Positions 34,429 through 44,466 of a stretch of DNA of 64,000 bases are shown here, one piece after another. The translations under genes and the position numbers were made by a program. The stretch is from G965229615 sp965229615. Lineage in GTDB: Bacteria > Pseudomonadota > Alphaproteobacteria > Rickettsiales > Midichloriaceae. The notes below the pieces were generated by a model. The model was given only the letters and a program-made list of their open reading frames with translations. It made no database searches and was not told where the DNA came from. Position 1 is the first letter of the stretch. The number at the start of each line of letters is the position of its first letter. The DNA lies in the NCBI GenBank assembly GCA_965229615.1, contig OZ245890.1, positions 806,001 through 870,000 on the forward strand. Direction: 5' to 3'.

Positions 34429-36483
34429 TCATTTCTTCATGCATTTAGTCTTCTTGTTCCGAGTTGTTTTAATCGATGTTTGCCATGTTGCTTGTCTATT
34501 CGATTTGGTATCTAGCATTTTTGTATATGCTGTCTGCATATCTTTTAGTAATGCAGAGGAGTTCTTTTGTATTTTTGTAATTGTGCTCTTAAGATCCTTG
34601 TGATTTGTCAGGGCAACAGCATATATGAAATTCTTACTTTGATCCCACATACATACAAGCCTCATGTCACCAATTTTGTATTGACCATTATTACTATGAC
34701 CAAGTATTTTCACTTCTGCTAATTGACAGCCATCTACTGCTTGGTTTAGCGATTTTATACCCACCTCTCCACGTTGCCCAACTATACCATTCTCTATTGC
34801 AGCCATGAACCTCTCTTCTAAAAGACTTAGACCCTTTTTATCTTCAGCTTTAGTGCTATATGACTTAATATCTTGTAAAACATCAGGTTTGATATATACC
34901 TGTACATTTGCATCGTGATATTTAAACTCACTAAAATTACTTACGCCAGATCTTGCATTTGTTTGCTGTATTGCTTGCACGCTTTTTGCAATGATCCTTT
35001 GTGCAGTCTGTTTTGCTACTTTGGTAACAATATATTCTTCTACTTCCTCATTACTTTGTTTAAAATTTGCGTTTTTATATTCCTCTTTTTCAATATTGCA
35101 TTCATTGTTAGGTTCAACAATGTTTTGAGGAACTATATGTTCTACCTTTTGCTCTTCAACATTTTCATTATTATTGTATACTATCTTCCTTAAATAATCA
35201 ATTAAATTTAAATGTTGTTCTAATGTCTGATCAATTATTAAACCCTCATTACATCTAATGGTAGGAAGTAGTATGTCAGAACACTCCATATAAAATTCTA
35301 CTAAGTTAATCTGTTTTTGAATATCACAAGTAATCTCACTGTGAATAGCCTCTGATATTAATCCTGACTTCAGTGCTTGTAATAGCTGTGTATTAAAGTC
35401 ACGACTAATTACTAATGCTTCATCACAGATTGATTTCAGTTGTGCACGTGTTGTCAGTACATATGGCAAATACTCTTCTATTTTTTGTAATTCCTCATCA
35501 TTGAGTAGTTGTGGTGTCACTTGGTTTATAGTGTGTTGCAAAGACTCATCTAGTTTGTAGTACTCTGTAAAACTAACAATGCTTGATAGCAGTAGTCTAT
35601 TCGCTGACTGCTTTGCCACTTGCACCAATGATTTGTTCTGTGTGTAGTCACTCCTTACTTTATTGAATACATCTGATAAGGGTGTATTTGATGTAAGGTA
35701 ATTATCATATAAGAACGAGTGAAAACACAGTACTCTTGTAGCTTCAACAATACTCAATGAAGCGATATGAAGGTTACTAAGATTAGTTGCTTTCAATACT
35801 AACATTAATAACTTGTCTTTATTAGCTTCTGATATTCCAGTTGCCCTAGAAGCCTGTAATAGCAATTGTGTAATATGATTTTTCATATGTCCTTCACCAG
35901 AAGACGTAGCAGTTTGTCGTATAGAATGTATGATTTGAAGATAGACTGTCTTCAACATATTATAATCATATCGGCAACGAGGTGGCATTATAACCATCCC
36001 ATTAGGCAATCGACACCTGTTAAAAAATTGCTCAATTGAAGATAGTAATTGTATACCTTTAGTATATGTTTCATTTACACAAAATGTTAATCCAAGCAAT
36101 GTTTGACATATCACTTCAAAGCTTGCATTGGGAGTTTTTTGATATATGTCAAGATTAAATCTTTTGCTACAGTATTGCTGAGCACTATTATAATCATTAT
36201 CATTATATTTATATTGATAGATAGACTGAGGCAGTTCTACCAAAAAGTAAGATGGATAACCCGTCACATTTTTTTCAGGATCACGATATCGATCCAGTAG
36301 TATTTTAAAATTTTGTGGAAGTATATTATCAAGCTGACGATATATGTCTTTAAGTAATGCTTCTGTCATTGCACGTTGCTCTGGTATCGAAACTTCATTT
36401 GATGCAATTTCAGATTGTTGTGGTACTGAATTTGCGCTTATTTTCTTTTGAAGCCGTGCTTTTATATTATTACCATCTCTCAT
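34429..36483 (-). CDS. 684-residue unknown with a RelE/ParE-like C-terminal region
   Basis: No clear family for the whole. Residues 1-45 are basic and polar; about 45-430 are helical, without membrane segments; about 440-520 are an acidic, Asn/Glu-rich linker. Residues about 529-631 resemble a RelE/ParE toxin fold: VYIKPDVLQDIKSYS, a helical hairpin, then LAEVKILGHSNNGQYKIGDM, RLVCMWDQSKNFIYAVALTN and HKDL, which follows the family order (yRixxGDxRlv ... hKD). A basic tail of about 50 residues ends the protein. No antitoxin-like gene is adjacent. A toxin-bearing effector is one reading; the fold call is by eye and uncertain. Confidence 0.65.
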   Translation of the reverse strand: MRDGNNIKARLQKKISANSVPQQSEIASNEVSIPEQRAMTEALLKDIYRQLDNILPQNFKILLDRYRDPEKNVTGYPSYFLVELPQSIYQYKYNDNDYNSAQQYCSKRFNLDIYQKTPNASFEVICQTLLGLTFCVNETYTKGIQLLSSIEQFFNRCRLPNGMVIMPPRCRYDYNMLKTVYLQIIHSIRQTATSSGEGHMKNHITQLLLQASRATGISEANKDKLLMLVLKATNLSNLHIASLSIVEATRVLCFHSFLYDNYLTSNTPLSDVFNKVRSDYTQNKSLVQVAKQSANRLLLSSIVSFTEYYKLDESLQHTINQVTPQLLNDEELQKIEEYLPYVLTTRAQLKSICDEALVISRDFNTQLLQALKSGLISEAIHSEITCDIQKQINLVEFYMECSDILLPTIRCNEGLIIDQTLEQHLNLIDYLRKIVYNNNENVEEQKVEHIVPQNIVEPNNECNIEKEEYKNANFKQSNEEVEEYIVTKVAKQTAQRIIAKSVQAIQQTNARSGVSNFSEFKYHDANVQVYIKPDVLQDIKSYSTKAEDKKGLSLLEERFMAAIENGIVGQRGEVGIKSLNQAVDGCQLAEVKILGHSNNGQYKIGDMRLVCMWDQSKNFIYAVALTNHKDLKSTITKIQKNSSALLKDMQTAYTKMLDTKSNRQATWQTSIKTTRNKKTKCMKK

Positions 36484-36622
36484 CTTATTATTTTAATATA
36501 TTAATTAGTCATCAGGTATCTGATAAACGTGTAGCATAACACACTATGCTAGACAATACAATGACCAATAATGAGTAATAATGTACTTTCTTCAGATTTG
36601 TTAGCAAATACCGATATACAAT

Positions 36623-38242
36623 TTAAATTTCAACCATACTGTCTATTAGTGCTATTGTTTCATCTATACCATATAGCATTATGAATGTGCCAAATCTCGG
36701 CCCGCTATCGGATCCCAAGAGAATTTGATATAGTGCTTTAAACCACTCTTTCATCTCGATGTTATGATCTCTCGCTATTCTATATAGTTCATTTTGTATT
36801 GTATCCTGAGTCATTGATATTTTATCACAGTGTTTTAGAAAGTCACTAAGTGCTATCAATAAAGTTTTTTCGACATCCGTTGCAGGACGATATTTCTTAT
36901 TTGGTTTTATGAAGTCATGATAATAGTTAATTGCTCCATTAACTATCCTTGTGATAAATTCACAGTTTTTAATTGTAGAATCACTTGTGAAATTCACCAA
37001 ATATCCCCATATGACATCTGCACTATCAGTATTACATGCACTGACAAGGTTTAGTAGTAAACTATATGATATGTTGCTACTCGCAATGAGCTGTACATCA
37101 TCCTTGTCGATTGCTTCTATCACAGCAGATATATGATATATTGGGTTTTCATATTGCCTCTCCTGTGATTGCTCATTTAAATCTTGTTTAAGATACGCAA
37201 TATAGTCATCAACATATCGTGGGATGATATCAAACGAGAGTTTTTTTGCCTTTTGTGGTGAGATATACATTAATAGTACTAAGCTTTCTGCTGGAGCATA
37301 TCTAAGCCATTGTTCTATTGTTAGGCCTGTACCCTTTGATTTTGAAATCTTTTTGCCATGCTCATCCAAATACATTTCATATATCATTTGATGTGGTGCC
37401 TTACCTCCAATGATTTTGCATATTTTTGTGTAGAGATTCGCATTCATTCCTACATCCTTCCCAAACATTTCAAAATCAACATCAAAAGCTGCCCATCTCA
37501 TACCAAAATCTGGCTTCCATTGTAACTTACAATTTCCATCTCTTACACTAGTAATAATTTCTTCTGAAGTTTCAGGATCATTATAGGTTACGGTGCCGGC
37601 TGTAGTGTCGTATTTTGTAATTTGCACCTGCAATACCTTACCAGTTCTTTTACATATTGGTAAAAATGGACTATATGTTTTCTGCCTCTCATCACCGAGC
37701 GTTGGAAGCATCAACATCATGATTTCTTCATAATGCAGTAACACCTTCATCAACATTTCATTAAAAACACCATCTTTATAACACTGTGTGCTACTAATGA
37801 ATTCATACTTAAAATTGAAATTATCTAGAAATCTACAGAGTCTTGCATTCATATTATCTCCATAGCTCGCGTGTGTTTCAAACGGATCAGGAATTGCAGT
37901 AAGTTGCCTATCAAGGTACTGTTTATATTGTTCTCTATTTGGGATATTCTCAGGTACTTTTCTCAGACCATCCATATCATCAGACACACATATGAGTTTT
38001 GTTGGCATACCATCTGATATAATTGAAAAGGCTTTTTGTACCATTATTGTGCGTGCTACTTCACCAAATGTCCCTATATGTGGTAATCCTGATGGTCCAT
38101 ACCCTGTTTCTAACAAGACATATCCTTTCTGTGGTAATGTATAATTTATTTTTTGCATTATTCCCATAGCTTGTACAAAGGGCCATGCTCTAGTGTTGGT
38201 ATAATGCACTACATGTTCTTTAATGTGATTAATATATGTCAT
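36623..38242 (-). CDS. lysK: Lysyl-tRNA synthetase, class I
   Basis: Charges tRNA-Lys; the class I (archaeal-type) enzyme is used by Rickettsiales and some other alphaproteobacteria in place of class II LysS. The 539 residues have the HIGH box as GPSGLPHIGTFGEVART, the KMSKS box as KKISKSKG, and DFGMRWAAFDVDFEMFGKD between them. The C-terminal helical anticodon domain is complete (ends at DETIALIDSMVEI). Divergent from the MFS gene across a 200-bp AT-rich spacer that probably holds both promoters. Confidence 0.95.
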   Translation of the reverse strand: MTYINHIKEHVVHYTNTRAWPFVQAMGIMQKINYTLPQKGYVLLETGYGPSGLPHIGTFGEVARTIMVQKAFSIISDGMPTKLICVSDDMDGLRKVPENIPNREQYKQYLDRQLTAIPDPFETHASYGDNMNARLCRFLDNFNFKYEFISSTQCYKDGVFNEMLMKVLLHYEEIMMLMLPTLGDERQKTYSPFLPICKRTGKVLQVQITKYDTTAGTVTYNDPETSEEIITSVRDGNCKLQWKPDFGMRWAAFDVDFEMFGKDVGMNANLYTKICKIIGGKAPHQMIYEMYLDEHGKKISKSKGTGLTIEQWLRYAPAESLVLLMYISPQKAKKLSFDIIPRYVDDYIAYLKQDLNEQSQERQYENPIYHISAVIEAIDKDDVQLIASSNISYSLLLNLVSACNTDSADVIWGYLVNFTSDSTIKNCEFITRIVNGAINYYHDFIKPNKKYRPATDVEKTLLIALSDFLKHCDKISMTQDTIQNELYRIARDHNIEMKEWFKALYQILLGSDSGPRFGTFIMLYGIDETIALIDSMVEI

Positions 38243-38442
38243 CTTCTATTATTAATAAGTATGTTTTTAAGTATATGAATCCAATACAACGAATATTATA
38301 ATTTGTATGGTATGTATACACCAGAAGTAAATTTTGCATGAATTAACCGTTGAATTATTGTAATAATAAATATATATTAGTGCTTTATTATCATCACTAC
38401 AACAACTTAGCAGTATTTGAAAATATTATCTATTAACTAGAC

Positions 38443-39714
38443 ATGACACACCAAAAGCCAAATTATAAAGTTATAGTAGCAGCAATCATGGGAAATATAG
38501 TTGAATACTATGATTTTGGTATATATGCAGTTTTTGCATCGATTATAGGTAGACTGTTTTTTTATTCAGATGATCAAACAACACAATTATTACTAACCTT
38601 TAGTGTATTTAGTGTTGGATTCATGATGAGGCCATTGGGAGGACTGGTATTTGGTTATATTGGAGATAAGTTTGGTAGAAAAAAGGCACTGATAGTATCA
38701 ATGATTGGTATGTCATTATCAACGCTGTGCATAGGTTTATTACCAAGCTATGCAACTATTGGAATAGTTGCCCCAATTATCCTTGTAATCATTCGCATGA
38801 TACAGGGTTTATGTATTGGCGGCGAAGGTACTGGCTCTGCAATATTTATTATGGAACATATGGAAAAGTCACGTGTTAGTCTTGTTGGTAGCATGATTAT
38901 GGCTTCCAATATCATGGGGACATTAGTTGCTAATATAATTGCAATATTACTCGATGTAACAGTTGGCATAAATGATGATACATGGAGATATTGTTTTTTT
39001 CTTGGGTCTGTACTTGGAATCATAGGGTTGTATTTTCGCATCAAGAATAAGGAAACACCTGCATTTGAAAAACTCAAAGCAGACGACAGTGTTAAGAAGT
39101 TGCCAGTAAGTGATGTTCTTAACAAGAAAAAATATGCTGTGCTCTCAGTATTTTCGATAGCAGCATGTGCAACATCAACAGCATATTTGGTACGTGGGTA
39201 TCTCAATATTTTCATGACTGATATTATGGGATATGAAGAGTACACTGCTCTATGCTATACAGTATTTACATTAACTTGCTTTGTGATATTATTATTGATC
39301 TTTGGTTTCTTGACAGATGTTTTAGGTACAAAATACATATTAAATTTCGGAGCCATCAGTATATTTTGTGGCATAATACCAATATGGCATATGGTTACTA
39401 ACGACTTTGGAAATACACATCTAGGCTTATTTGCAATAGCAATAGTTGGTGCTGCGATGGGAGCACCAGCATACTCACATGCTATCAATTCATTCCCACC
39501 AGAAATCAGATACTCTGGTATTGCTCTTGGATGGAATTTGGGTAATGCAATATTTGGAGGTACAACACCTGTTATCTGCACACTACTTGTTACGATGTTT
39601 GGTAAAAGTGGTCCATGTTATTATCTGATGTTCACTGCAGCAATATTCCTAGGATTAAGAGTTGTAGTCAGCGTTTATGCTAAGAAAATAAAATCCACTA
39701 GAAAGCATCATTAA
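38443..39714 (+). CDS. MFS transporter, metabolite:H+ symporter (ProP-like)
   Basis: 423-residue, twelve-helix carrier. The N-terminal NIVEYYDFGIYAVFASIIGR, the loop 2-3 motif GYIGDKFGRKKALIVS and the helix 4-5 region RMIQGLCIGGEGTGSAIF place it in the MHS subfamily (ProP, KgtP, ShiA). Rickettsiales carry several ProP-like proteins; the solute (osmolyte, organic acid or other host metabolite) cannot be deduced. It stands alone. Confidence 0.88.
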   Translation: MTHQKPNYKVIVAAIMGNIVEYYDFGIYAVFASIIGRLFFYSDDQTTQLLLTFSVFSVGFMMRPLGGLVFGYIGDKFGRKKALIVSMIGMSLSTLCIGLLPSYATIGIVAPIILVIIRMIQGLCIGGEGTGSAIFIMEHMEKSRVSLVGSMIMASNIMGTLVANIIAILLDVTVGINDDTWRYCFFLGSVLGIIGLYFRIKNKETPAFEKLKADDSVKKLPVSDVLNKKKYAVLSVFSIAACATSTAYLVRGYLNIFMTDIMGYEEYTALCYTVFTLTCFVILLLIFGFLTDVLGTKYILNFGAISIFCGIIPIWHMVTNDFGNTHLGLFAIAIVGAAMGAPAYSHAINSFPPEIRYSGIALGWNLGNAIFGGTTPVICTLLVTMFGKSGPCYYLMFTAAIFLGLRVVVSVYAKKIKSTRKHH

Positions 39715-40208
39715 TAGTAAGGAACCAGACTATATGACTTGGTATTATGCTTATACTACCAATTCATTCACACAAAAATATTTAATACATACTAGCTAGA
39801 CAGTATTTCTGAATAAAAAAAGCATGAGGAGGGAAAAACAGCTAATAAGATAGAATAGTTGTCTAAAAAAATATTTGAATTATCAATACATGAAGTAAAT
39901 GATGTGGTAGAGAATGATGCTATGGCTTGTTGAGACAACGTATAGAAAAGAATTAACACGTATGTGATAAGCAGCAAAATACTATGCATGCTGTTACTTT
40001 AACAACAGAACATGCAAACAAATATTACATCCAAAAAACCATGCAAGAGCATGAAAAACAACTTCCAGTCTGGTACAGAATGGCAAAATAAGACAAGTAA
40101 AAATAAACAACAACACAGTATACTTAATCTACCCCCTCCTTGCTAATTCTTTAGAGAAAGAGCCACATCAATACTTGAGAAAGTAGATAATTACACTATC
40201 GTCACTGT
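39715..40208. other. 494-bp space without a convincing gene
   Basis: Near the start lies a weak hairpin TTGGTA (39739-39744) / TACCAA (39757-39762), perhaps the end of the MFS transcript. A 35-codon frame on the plus strand at 39984-40091 (begins MHAVTLTTEHANKYYIQKT, ends WYRMAK) has protein-like wording but no recognisable family; short open stretches before it (EVNDVVENDAMAC, then a stop) may be remnants of a decayed gene. A minus-strand frame at 39792-39989 is hydrophobic by AT bias and not supported. Confidence 0.5.
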
Positions 40209-42131
40209 TCATTGACAGGCTAAACATTCATCATCATTGTTACTGCTCTTAGCTTTTTCCATTAATTTAAACATTTCAAACTGTGAAGCATATATTTTGC
40301 TATGGTGCTCATATCCTGTTTCAGCTCTCTGGATAGATTTAGATCTCAGATAGTAGAGACTTTTTATACCATTTTTCCATGCGCTCATATGTATGTTATG
40401 CAATATCCTTTTGTGCACATCTGCATACATGAAAAGATTTAATGATGTTGCTTGGCATACATACTTTGTTCTATCTGCATCAAGCTCTATTAGCCAAGCT
40501 TGATCTATTTCAAATGCCGTCTTAAATACTGCTTTTTCACTATCAGTCAAAAAATCAAGATGTTGAACGGATCCTTCATGCTTCATTATCGATGACCATA
40601 TTGCATCGGTATTTCGACCCTTTGCTTCGAGTAGTTTGTAGAGGTGTTTATTGCGCATATTGAATGATCCACTAAGGGTTTTTTGGGTATACACATTTGC
40701 ACTGTATGGTTCAATACCTGGTGATGAATCATTCGCAATTATTGATATTGAAGCTGTTGGTGCAATAGCAATCTTATGTGTAAACCTCTCGTTTAATCCA
40801 CATTCTGCAGCATCAGGACATGGTCCCTTCTCTACCGCAAGCACAACTGATGCTTTGTCAGCTTCAGCCTTTATGTGAGAGAAAATCTTCTTGTTCCATA
40901 CTTTTGCCATCACTGAATCCATGGGCACTCCCTTCATTTGTAAAAACGAGTGAAAACCCATTGCTCCTAAACCAACACTTCTTTCTCTTGTTGCTGCGTA
41001 TACAGCTTTTTTATGTTCTGGCGTTGCATTGTCAATAAAGTCTTGTAAAACATTATCTAAGAATCTCATAATATCCATAATGAAACTTGGATGATCCTTC
41101 CAGTCATCATATTTCTCTATATTGACTGACGACAAACAACACACTGCTGTTCTCTCATTGCCTTTATGATCAGGACCAGTCGTCAATGTTATTTCGCTGC
41201 ACAAGTTGGATGTTTTGACGTGCAAACCTAATTTCTTATATGTCTTGGGTGTGCCATCGTTGATGTGGTCTTCAAATATAAGATATGGTTCACCTGTTTC
41301 TATGCGTGCTATCAACAATCTAATCCACAGATCACGCGCTTTTAATGTTGCTATAACTTTGCTATCTACCGGACTTACAAGATTCCATTGTGCATCATTT
41401 TCAACTGCTTCCATAAAGGCATTTGAAATAATAACACCATGATGAAGATTTATCACCTTTCTAGTGTGATCACCGCCAGTTGGTTTCCTGATTTCAATGA
41501 ATTCTTCTATTTCAGGATGTGATATTTGCAGAAAAACAGCAGAGCTACCACGCCTGAGATTACCTTGTGATATGGCTAGGGTTAAGCTATCTTGTACGCA
41601 GATGAATGGTATAATTCCAGATGTTTTACCATTTCCACGCACTCTCTCACCTATAGATCTAACATTTCCCCAGTACGTACCTATACCACCACCGCATGAA
41701 GCTAACCATGCATTTTCTTGCCATGTATTGATAATACTACTAAGGTTATCCTCAACTTCATTCAAAAAACATGATATTGGTAATCCTCTTGTTGTGCCTC
41801 CATTGCTTAAAATCGGTGTTGCTGGCATGAACCATAATTGACTTATGTAGTCATATAGACGTTGTGCATGTGCTTGATCATCGGAATAGTAAATCGCTAC
41901 CCTCGCAAACATATCTTGAAATGATTCTCCTGGAAGAAGGTATCTATCCTTTAATATTGTTTTGCTAACTTTGGAGAGAAAATCATCCCTATTGCAATCT
42001 AATTGTATGCTACACTTGTGGGATATTTTTAAGTCTTTTTTTGACATCCCTTTGAGAACTTGATCAGCATTGCAATTTAACATTACACCTGCATTCATAT
42101 TTCGTGTTAATATACCATTTACTTGCATCAT
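40209..42131 (-). CDS. nrdA: Ribonucleoside-diphosphate reductase, class I alpha subunit
   Basis: Reduces ribonucleotides to deoxyribonucleotides. The 640 residues carry the active-site cysteines: SNGGTTRGLPISCF, NLCSEITL (radical Cys with neighbouring Asn and Glu), VCCLSSVN and the C-terminal swinging pair ECLACQ at the very end. APTASISIIANDSSPGIEPY is also typical. There is no room for an N-terminal ATP-cone of normal size, so allosteric overall-activity control may be lacking. The small subunit nrdB is not in the window. Confidence 0.94.
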   Translation of the reverse strand: MMQVNGILTRNMNAGVMLNCNADQVLKGMSKKDLKISHKCSIQLDCNRDDFLSKVSKTILKDRYLLPGESFQDMFARVAIYYSDDQAHAQRLYDYISQLWFMPATPILSNGGTTRGLPISCFLNEVEDNLSSIINTWQENAWLASCGGGIGTYWGNVRSIGERVRGNGKTSGIIPFICVQDSLTLAISQGNLRRGSSAVFLQISHPEIEEFIEIRKPTGGDHTRKVINLHHGVIISNAFMEAVENDAQWNLVSPVDSKVIATLKARDLWIRLLIARIETGEPYLIFEDHINDGTPKTYKKLGLHVKTSNLCSEITLTTGPDHKGNERTAVCCLSSVNIEKYDDWKDHPSFIMDIMRFLDNVLQDFIDNATPEHKKAVYAATRERSVGLGAMGFHSFLQMKGVPMDSVMAKVWNKKIFSHIKAEADKASVVLAVEKGPCPDAAECGLNERFTHKIAIAPTASISIIANDSSPGIEPYSANVYTQKTLSGSFNMRNKHLYKLLEAKGRNTDAIWSSIMKHEGSVQHLDFLTDSEKAVFKTAFEIDQAWLIELDADRTKYVCQATSLNLFMYADVHKRILHNIHMSAWKNGIKSLYYLRSKSIQRAETGYEHHSKIYASQFEMFKLMEKAKSSNNDDECLACQ

Positions 42132-42453
42132 AACTTATAATATTAATGTATTATTTTTACGTAACCTAGTATATCTATACTATATACTACATATTATTAC
42201 ACCTACCAAGACATAAAATTTTTTAGCAACATATTGACAAGGCAGCTCTGCTAGCAATTATGAAGGTTTCTGCAAAAAACGAATTTTTTTCTCATGCCAT
42301 TTCAAATGATTACTTAACATACAAAACATGCAAATTCAAAAAATTAATGTATTTATACTAAATAATGTTCTCATATCATAAAAACCAATATTCATATCAA
42401 TGCAATCCATGGTATAATCATTGTTTGAACGATAAAAAAGTTTCTGTTAAATC
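42132..42453. other. 322-bp divergent spacer between nrdA and the 174-residue gene
   Basis: Very AT-rich. The half next to nrdA contains overlapping TATACTATATACTAC words that could be its promoter, but no convincing NrdR box pair. The other half holds the promoter listed separately. No gene or structured RNA was recognised. Confidence 0.5.
42391..42418 (+). promoter_or_regulatory. Extended -10 promoter upstream of the 174-residue gene
   Basis: TGGTATAAT (42410-42418) gives an extended -10 with the perfect hexamer TATAAT at 42413-42418. TTCATA (42391-42396), 16 bp upstream, is a partial -35. It ends 35 bp before the ATG at 42454. Confidence 0.5.
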
Positions 42454-42978
42454 ATGACAAACTTCATTATAGCAATACTGAGTGGCATCGCAGCAATAGC
42501 ACTATTTTTCTTTTTATCATTATATATTGCAACCATGGTGTCTAAGTCTCGCTCAATGAGGCGTATGTCATCAATATACAAAGCATCTCCGTATAGGCAA
42601 GAGGAAAATAAGAAAAAAAATCATAATAACAAACCTGATGAGTTTAAAGCACGCAATGAAGAGCAAGAAAGAGCTGTTTTCAACAAACAGTATCATCCAA
42701 AAATTAATATTAGACAACAAGAAGATGAGATGGAAATAGAAAATGGTAATGTTAGTGTATATAATGAGAAACAACAATGTATCGGTAGCAAGGATGATAC
42801 AACAATAGTTGGAATAGCAAAACCATTAGGCTTGTGGTCGAGATTTGTAATGTCACAAAAAATGGGTTTTTTGATGCAATTTCAGCAGCAAATGAATAAA
42901 AACAAAGCTGGTTTTTGGGTTAATCTCATCAATGCGCAAGCTCGTTCTCAAAGCAAGGAAAAAGGGCGTGGAATGTAG
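42454..42978 (+). CDS. Membrane-anchored unknown with a conserved-looking C-terminus
   Basis: 174 residues. One N-terminal membrane segment (about 4-28, FIIAILSGIAAIALFFFLSL) is followed by a basic stretch (KSRSMRRMSS), so the rest probably faces the cytoplasm. A charged, Asn/Gln/Glu-rich linker spans about 45-110. The C-terminal 55 residues are denser (IVGIAKPLGLWSRFVMSQKM, QQMNKNKAGFWVNLINAQAR) and look like a conserved domain; a comparable tail occurs, as I recall, in small hypothetical proteins of other Rickettsiales, which I cannot verify here. Function unknown. Confidence 0.7.
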   Translation: MTNFIIAILSGIAAIALFFFLSLYIATMVSKSRSMRRMSSIYKASPYRQEENKKKNHNNKPDEFKARNEEQERAVFNKQYHPKINIRQQEDEMEIENGNVSVYNEKQQCIGSKDDTTIVGIAKPLGLWSRFVMSQKMGFLMQFQQQMNKNKAGFWVNLINAQARSQSKEKGRGM

Positions 42979-43097
42979 CGATATTATCGCAGCCAGATAT
43001 TTATTTTTACACCCTATGCTAATAGCAATCTAATTGAATATATCGTGGTATCTGTTTCACATTGCCTGTACATGAATTTATTGCACTAACATAGCAG

Positions 43098-44462
43098 TTA
43101 CCCACCCCTATTCGCTAGAAGTACATCACCCGCCAAGTATAGTGATCCACATATGATTATACGTCCATACACATCATGATACTTATCACTATGATACTGT
43201 ACAACTTGTAATGTTGCATCTTTGACTGAATCAGAGACAATAGCACTAATATTGAGGTTTTTACAACATGCCTGTATTTCATATGGATCCTCAGAATCAG
43301 GTTCACTTATTATTTCAACACAACAGACAAGCTCAACAATATCAATGAAATGTTGTAGGAATACCGCCATATCTCTATGACGAGTTCTACCATGTATGAC
43401 GTATAATATACCTTTTGGTTTCATATCCTGCAAACTCGTCACTATCATTTGCACCCCACCTTCGTTGTGAGCACCATCAAGCCATATTTCAAAGTTTTTA
43501 GGTATAATACTTGCTAAAACTCCTCCTGTTATTTTCTGCATTCTTCCTGGCCATATGGCTTGTTGTATTCCGTCTGATATATGTTGTTGATTGATGTTTT
43601 TAAATCTACTATCAGCACTCAATTTCAGAGCTGTAACTGCTGCAGTCGATGCATTGATATACTGGTGTAAACCAACAAGCGATGGTTGTGATAGGTGCAA
43701 CATATCAGTGTTTGCAAATACAGCCAGCTCATTGCTCACTAGCTTTATTGAAAATGTATCATCCAAATGTTTCACAAAATTCCATTCGTTACCACACATA
43801 TATCTCTCACATCCTAGCGACATAGTACGCTGTAGTAATATATTCTTAGCTTCCGATGTCTGCCAGCTGCAAACACAGAAGCCATCACGCTTTATAATAC
43901 CAGCCTTCTCTTCAGCTATTTGTCCTATAGTGCTTCCTAGATATTCCATATGATCAAACGATATACTTGTAATAACAGTGGCAACGGAATGTGGTATGAT
44001 ATTTGTAGCATCAAGTCTCCCACCCATACCAACCTCTAAAAGCAAAACATCTGCTGGTACTCTAGAAAATGCTAAGAATGCAATTGCAGTTACACCCTCA
44101 AAAAATGTTGTTGGTATATCATCAGACTCACTAGCATACCTACATTCTTCACCAATTTGGAATAGCATTTCATCAGTAATCTTTTCACCGTTCAGTATTA
44201 TCCTCTCGTTAAAATCAATTAGATGAGGAGAAATATATTTATGTACGCTATAACCTGCAGATTGTAATATTGCCTGTAGATACGCAATTGTTGATCCCTT
44301 GCCGTTTGTACCAGCAATATGTATTACTGGTGGCAGCTGCAGATGCGGATTACCAACTCTGTTAAGCAATGATAGTATCCTGTCTAAACCTAATCTTATA
44401 TCATTATTACCACGTGGTATGGGCCAGTGTGGCATCTTGAAACTCTTAGGACGATGCAACAT
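43098..44462 (-). CDS. folC: Bifunctional folylpolyglutamate / dihydrofolate synthase
   Basis: Adds glutamate to dihydropteroate or folates. The frame reaches 44528, but that start lies inside sspB; the ATG at 44462, 4 bp after the sspB stop, gives 454 residues and leaves the family's start (MPHWPIPRGNNDIRLGLDRI) near the N-terminus. Motifs are HIAGTNGKGSTIAYLQAIL (P-loop), SPHLIDFNERI, LLEVGMGGRLDATN, TSISFDHMEYLGSTIGQIA and WLDGAHNEGG. Probably co-translated with sspB. Confidence 0.93.
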   Translation of the reverse strand: MLHRPKSFKMPHWPIPRGNNDIRLGLDRILSLLNRVGNPHLQLPPVIHIAGTNGKGSTIAYLQAILQSAGYSVHKYISPHLIDFNERIILNGEKITDEMLFQIGEECRYASESDDIPTTFFEGVTAIAFLAFSRVPADVLLLEVGMGGRLDATNIIPHSVATVITSISFDHMEYLGSTIGQIAEEKAGIIKRDGFCVCSWQTSEAKNILLQRTMSLGCERYMCGNEWNFVKHLDDTFSIKLVSNELAVFANTDMLHLSQPSLVGLHQYINASTAAVTALKLSADSRFKNINQQHISDGIQQAIWPGRMQKITGGVLASIIPKNFEIWLDGAHNEGGVQMIVTSLQDMKPKGILYVIHGRTRHRDMAVFLQHFIDIVELVCCVEIISEPDSEDPYEIQACCKNLNISAIVSDSVKDATLQVVQYHSDKYHDVYGRIIICGSLYLAGDVLLANRGG

Positions 44463-44466
44463 AAAC

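Noticed and set aside
39792..39989. 65-codon hydrophobic minus-strand frame after the MFS gene
   Set aside because: No ribosome-binding site and no family; hydrophobicity follows from T-rich sequence.
42132..42200. Possible NrdR boxes upstream of nrdA
   Set aside because: TATACTATATACTAC resembles the word loosely, but no pair at helical spacing was found.
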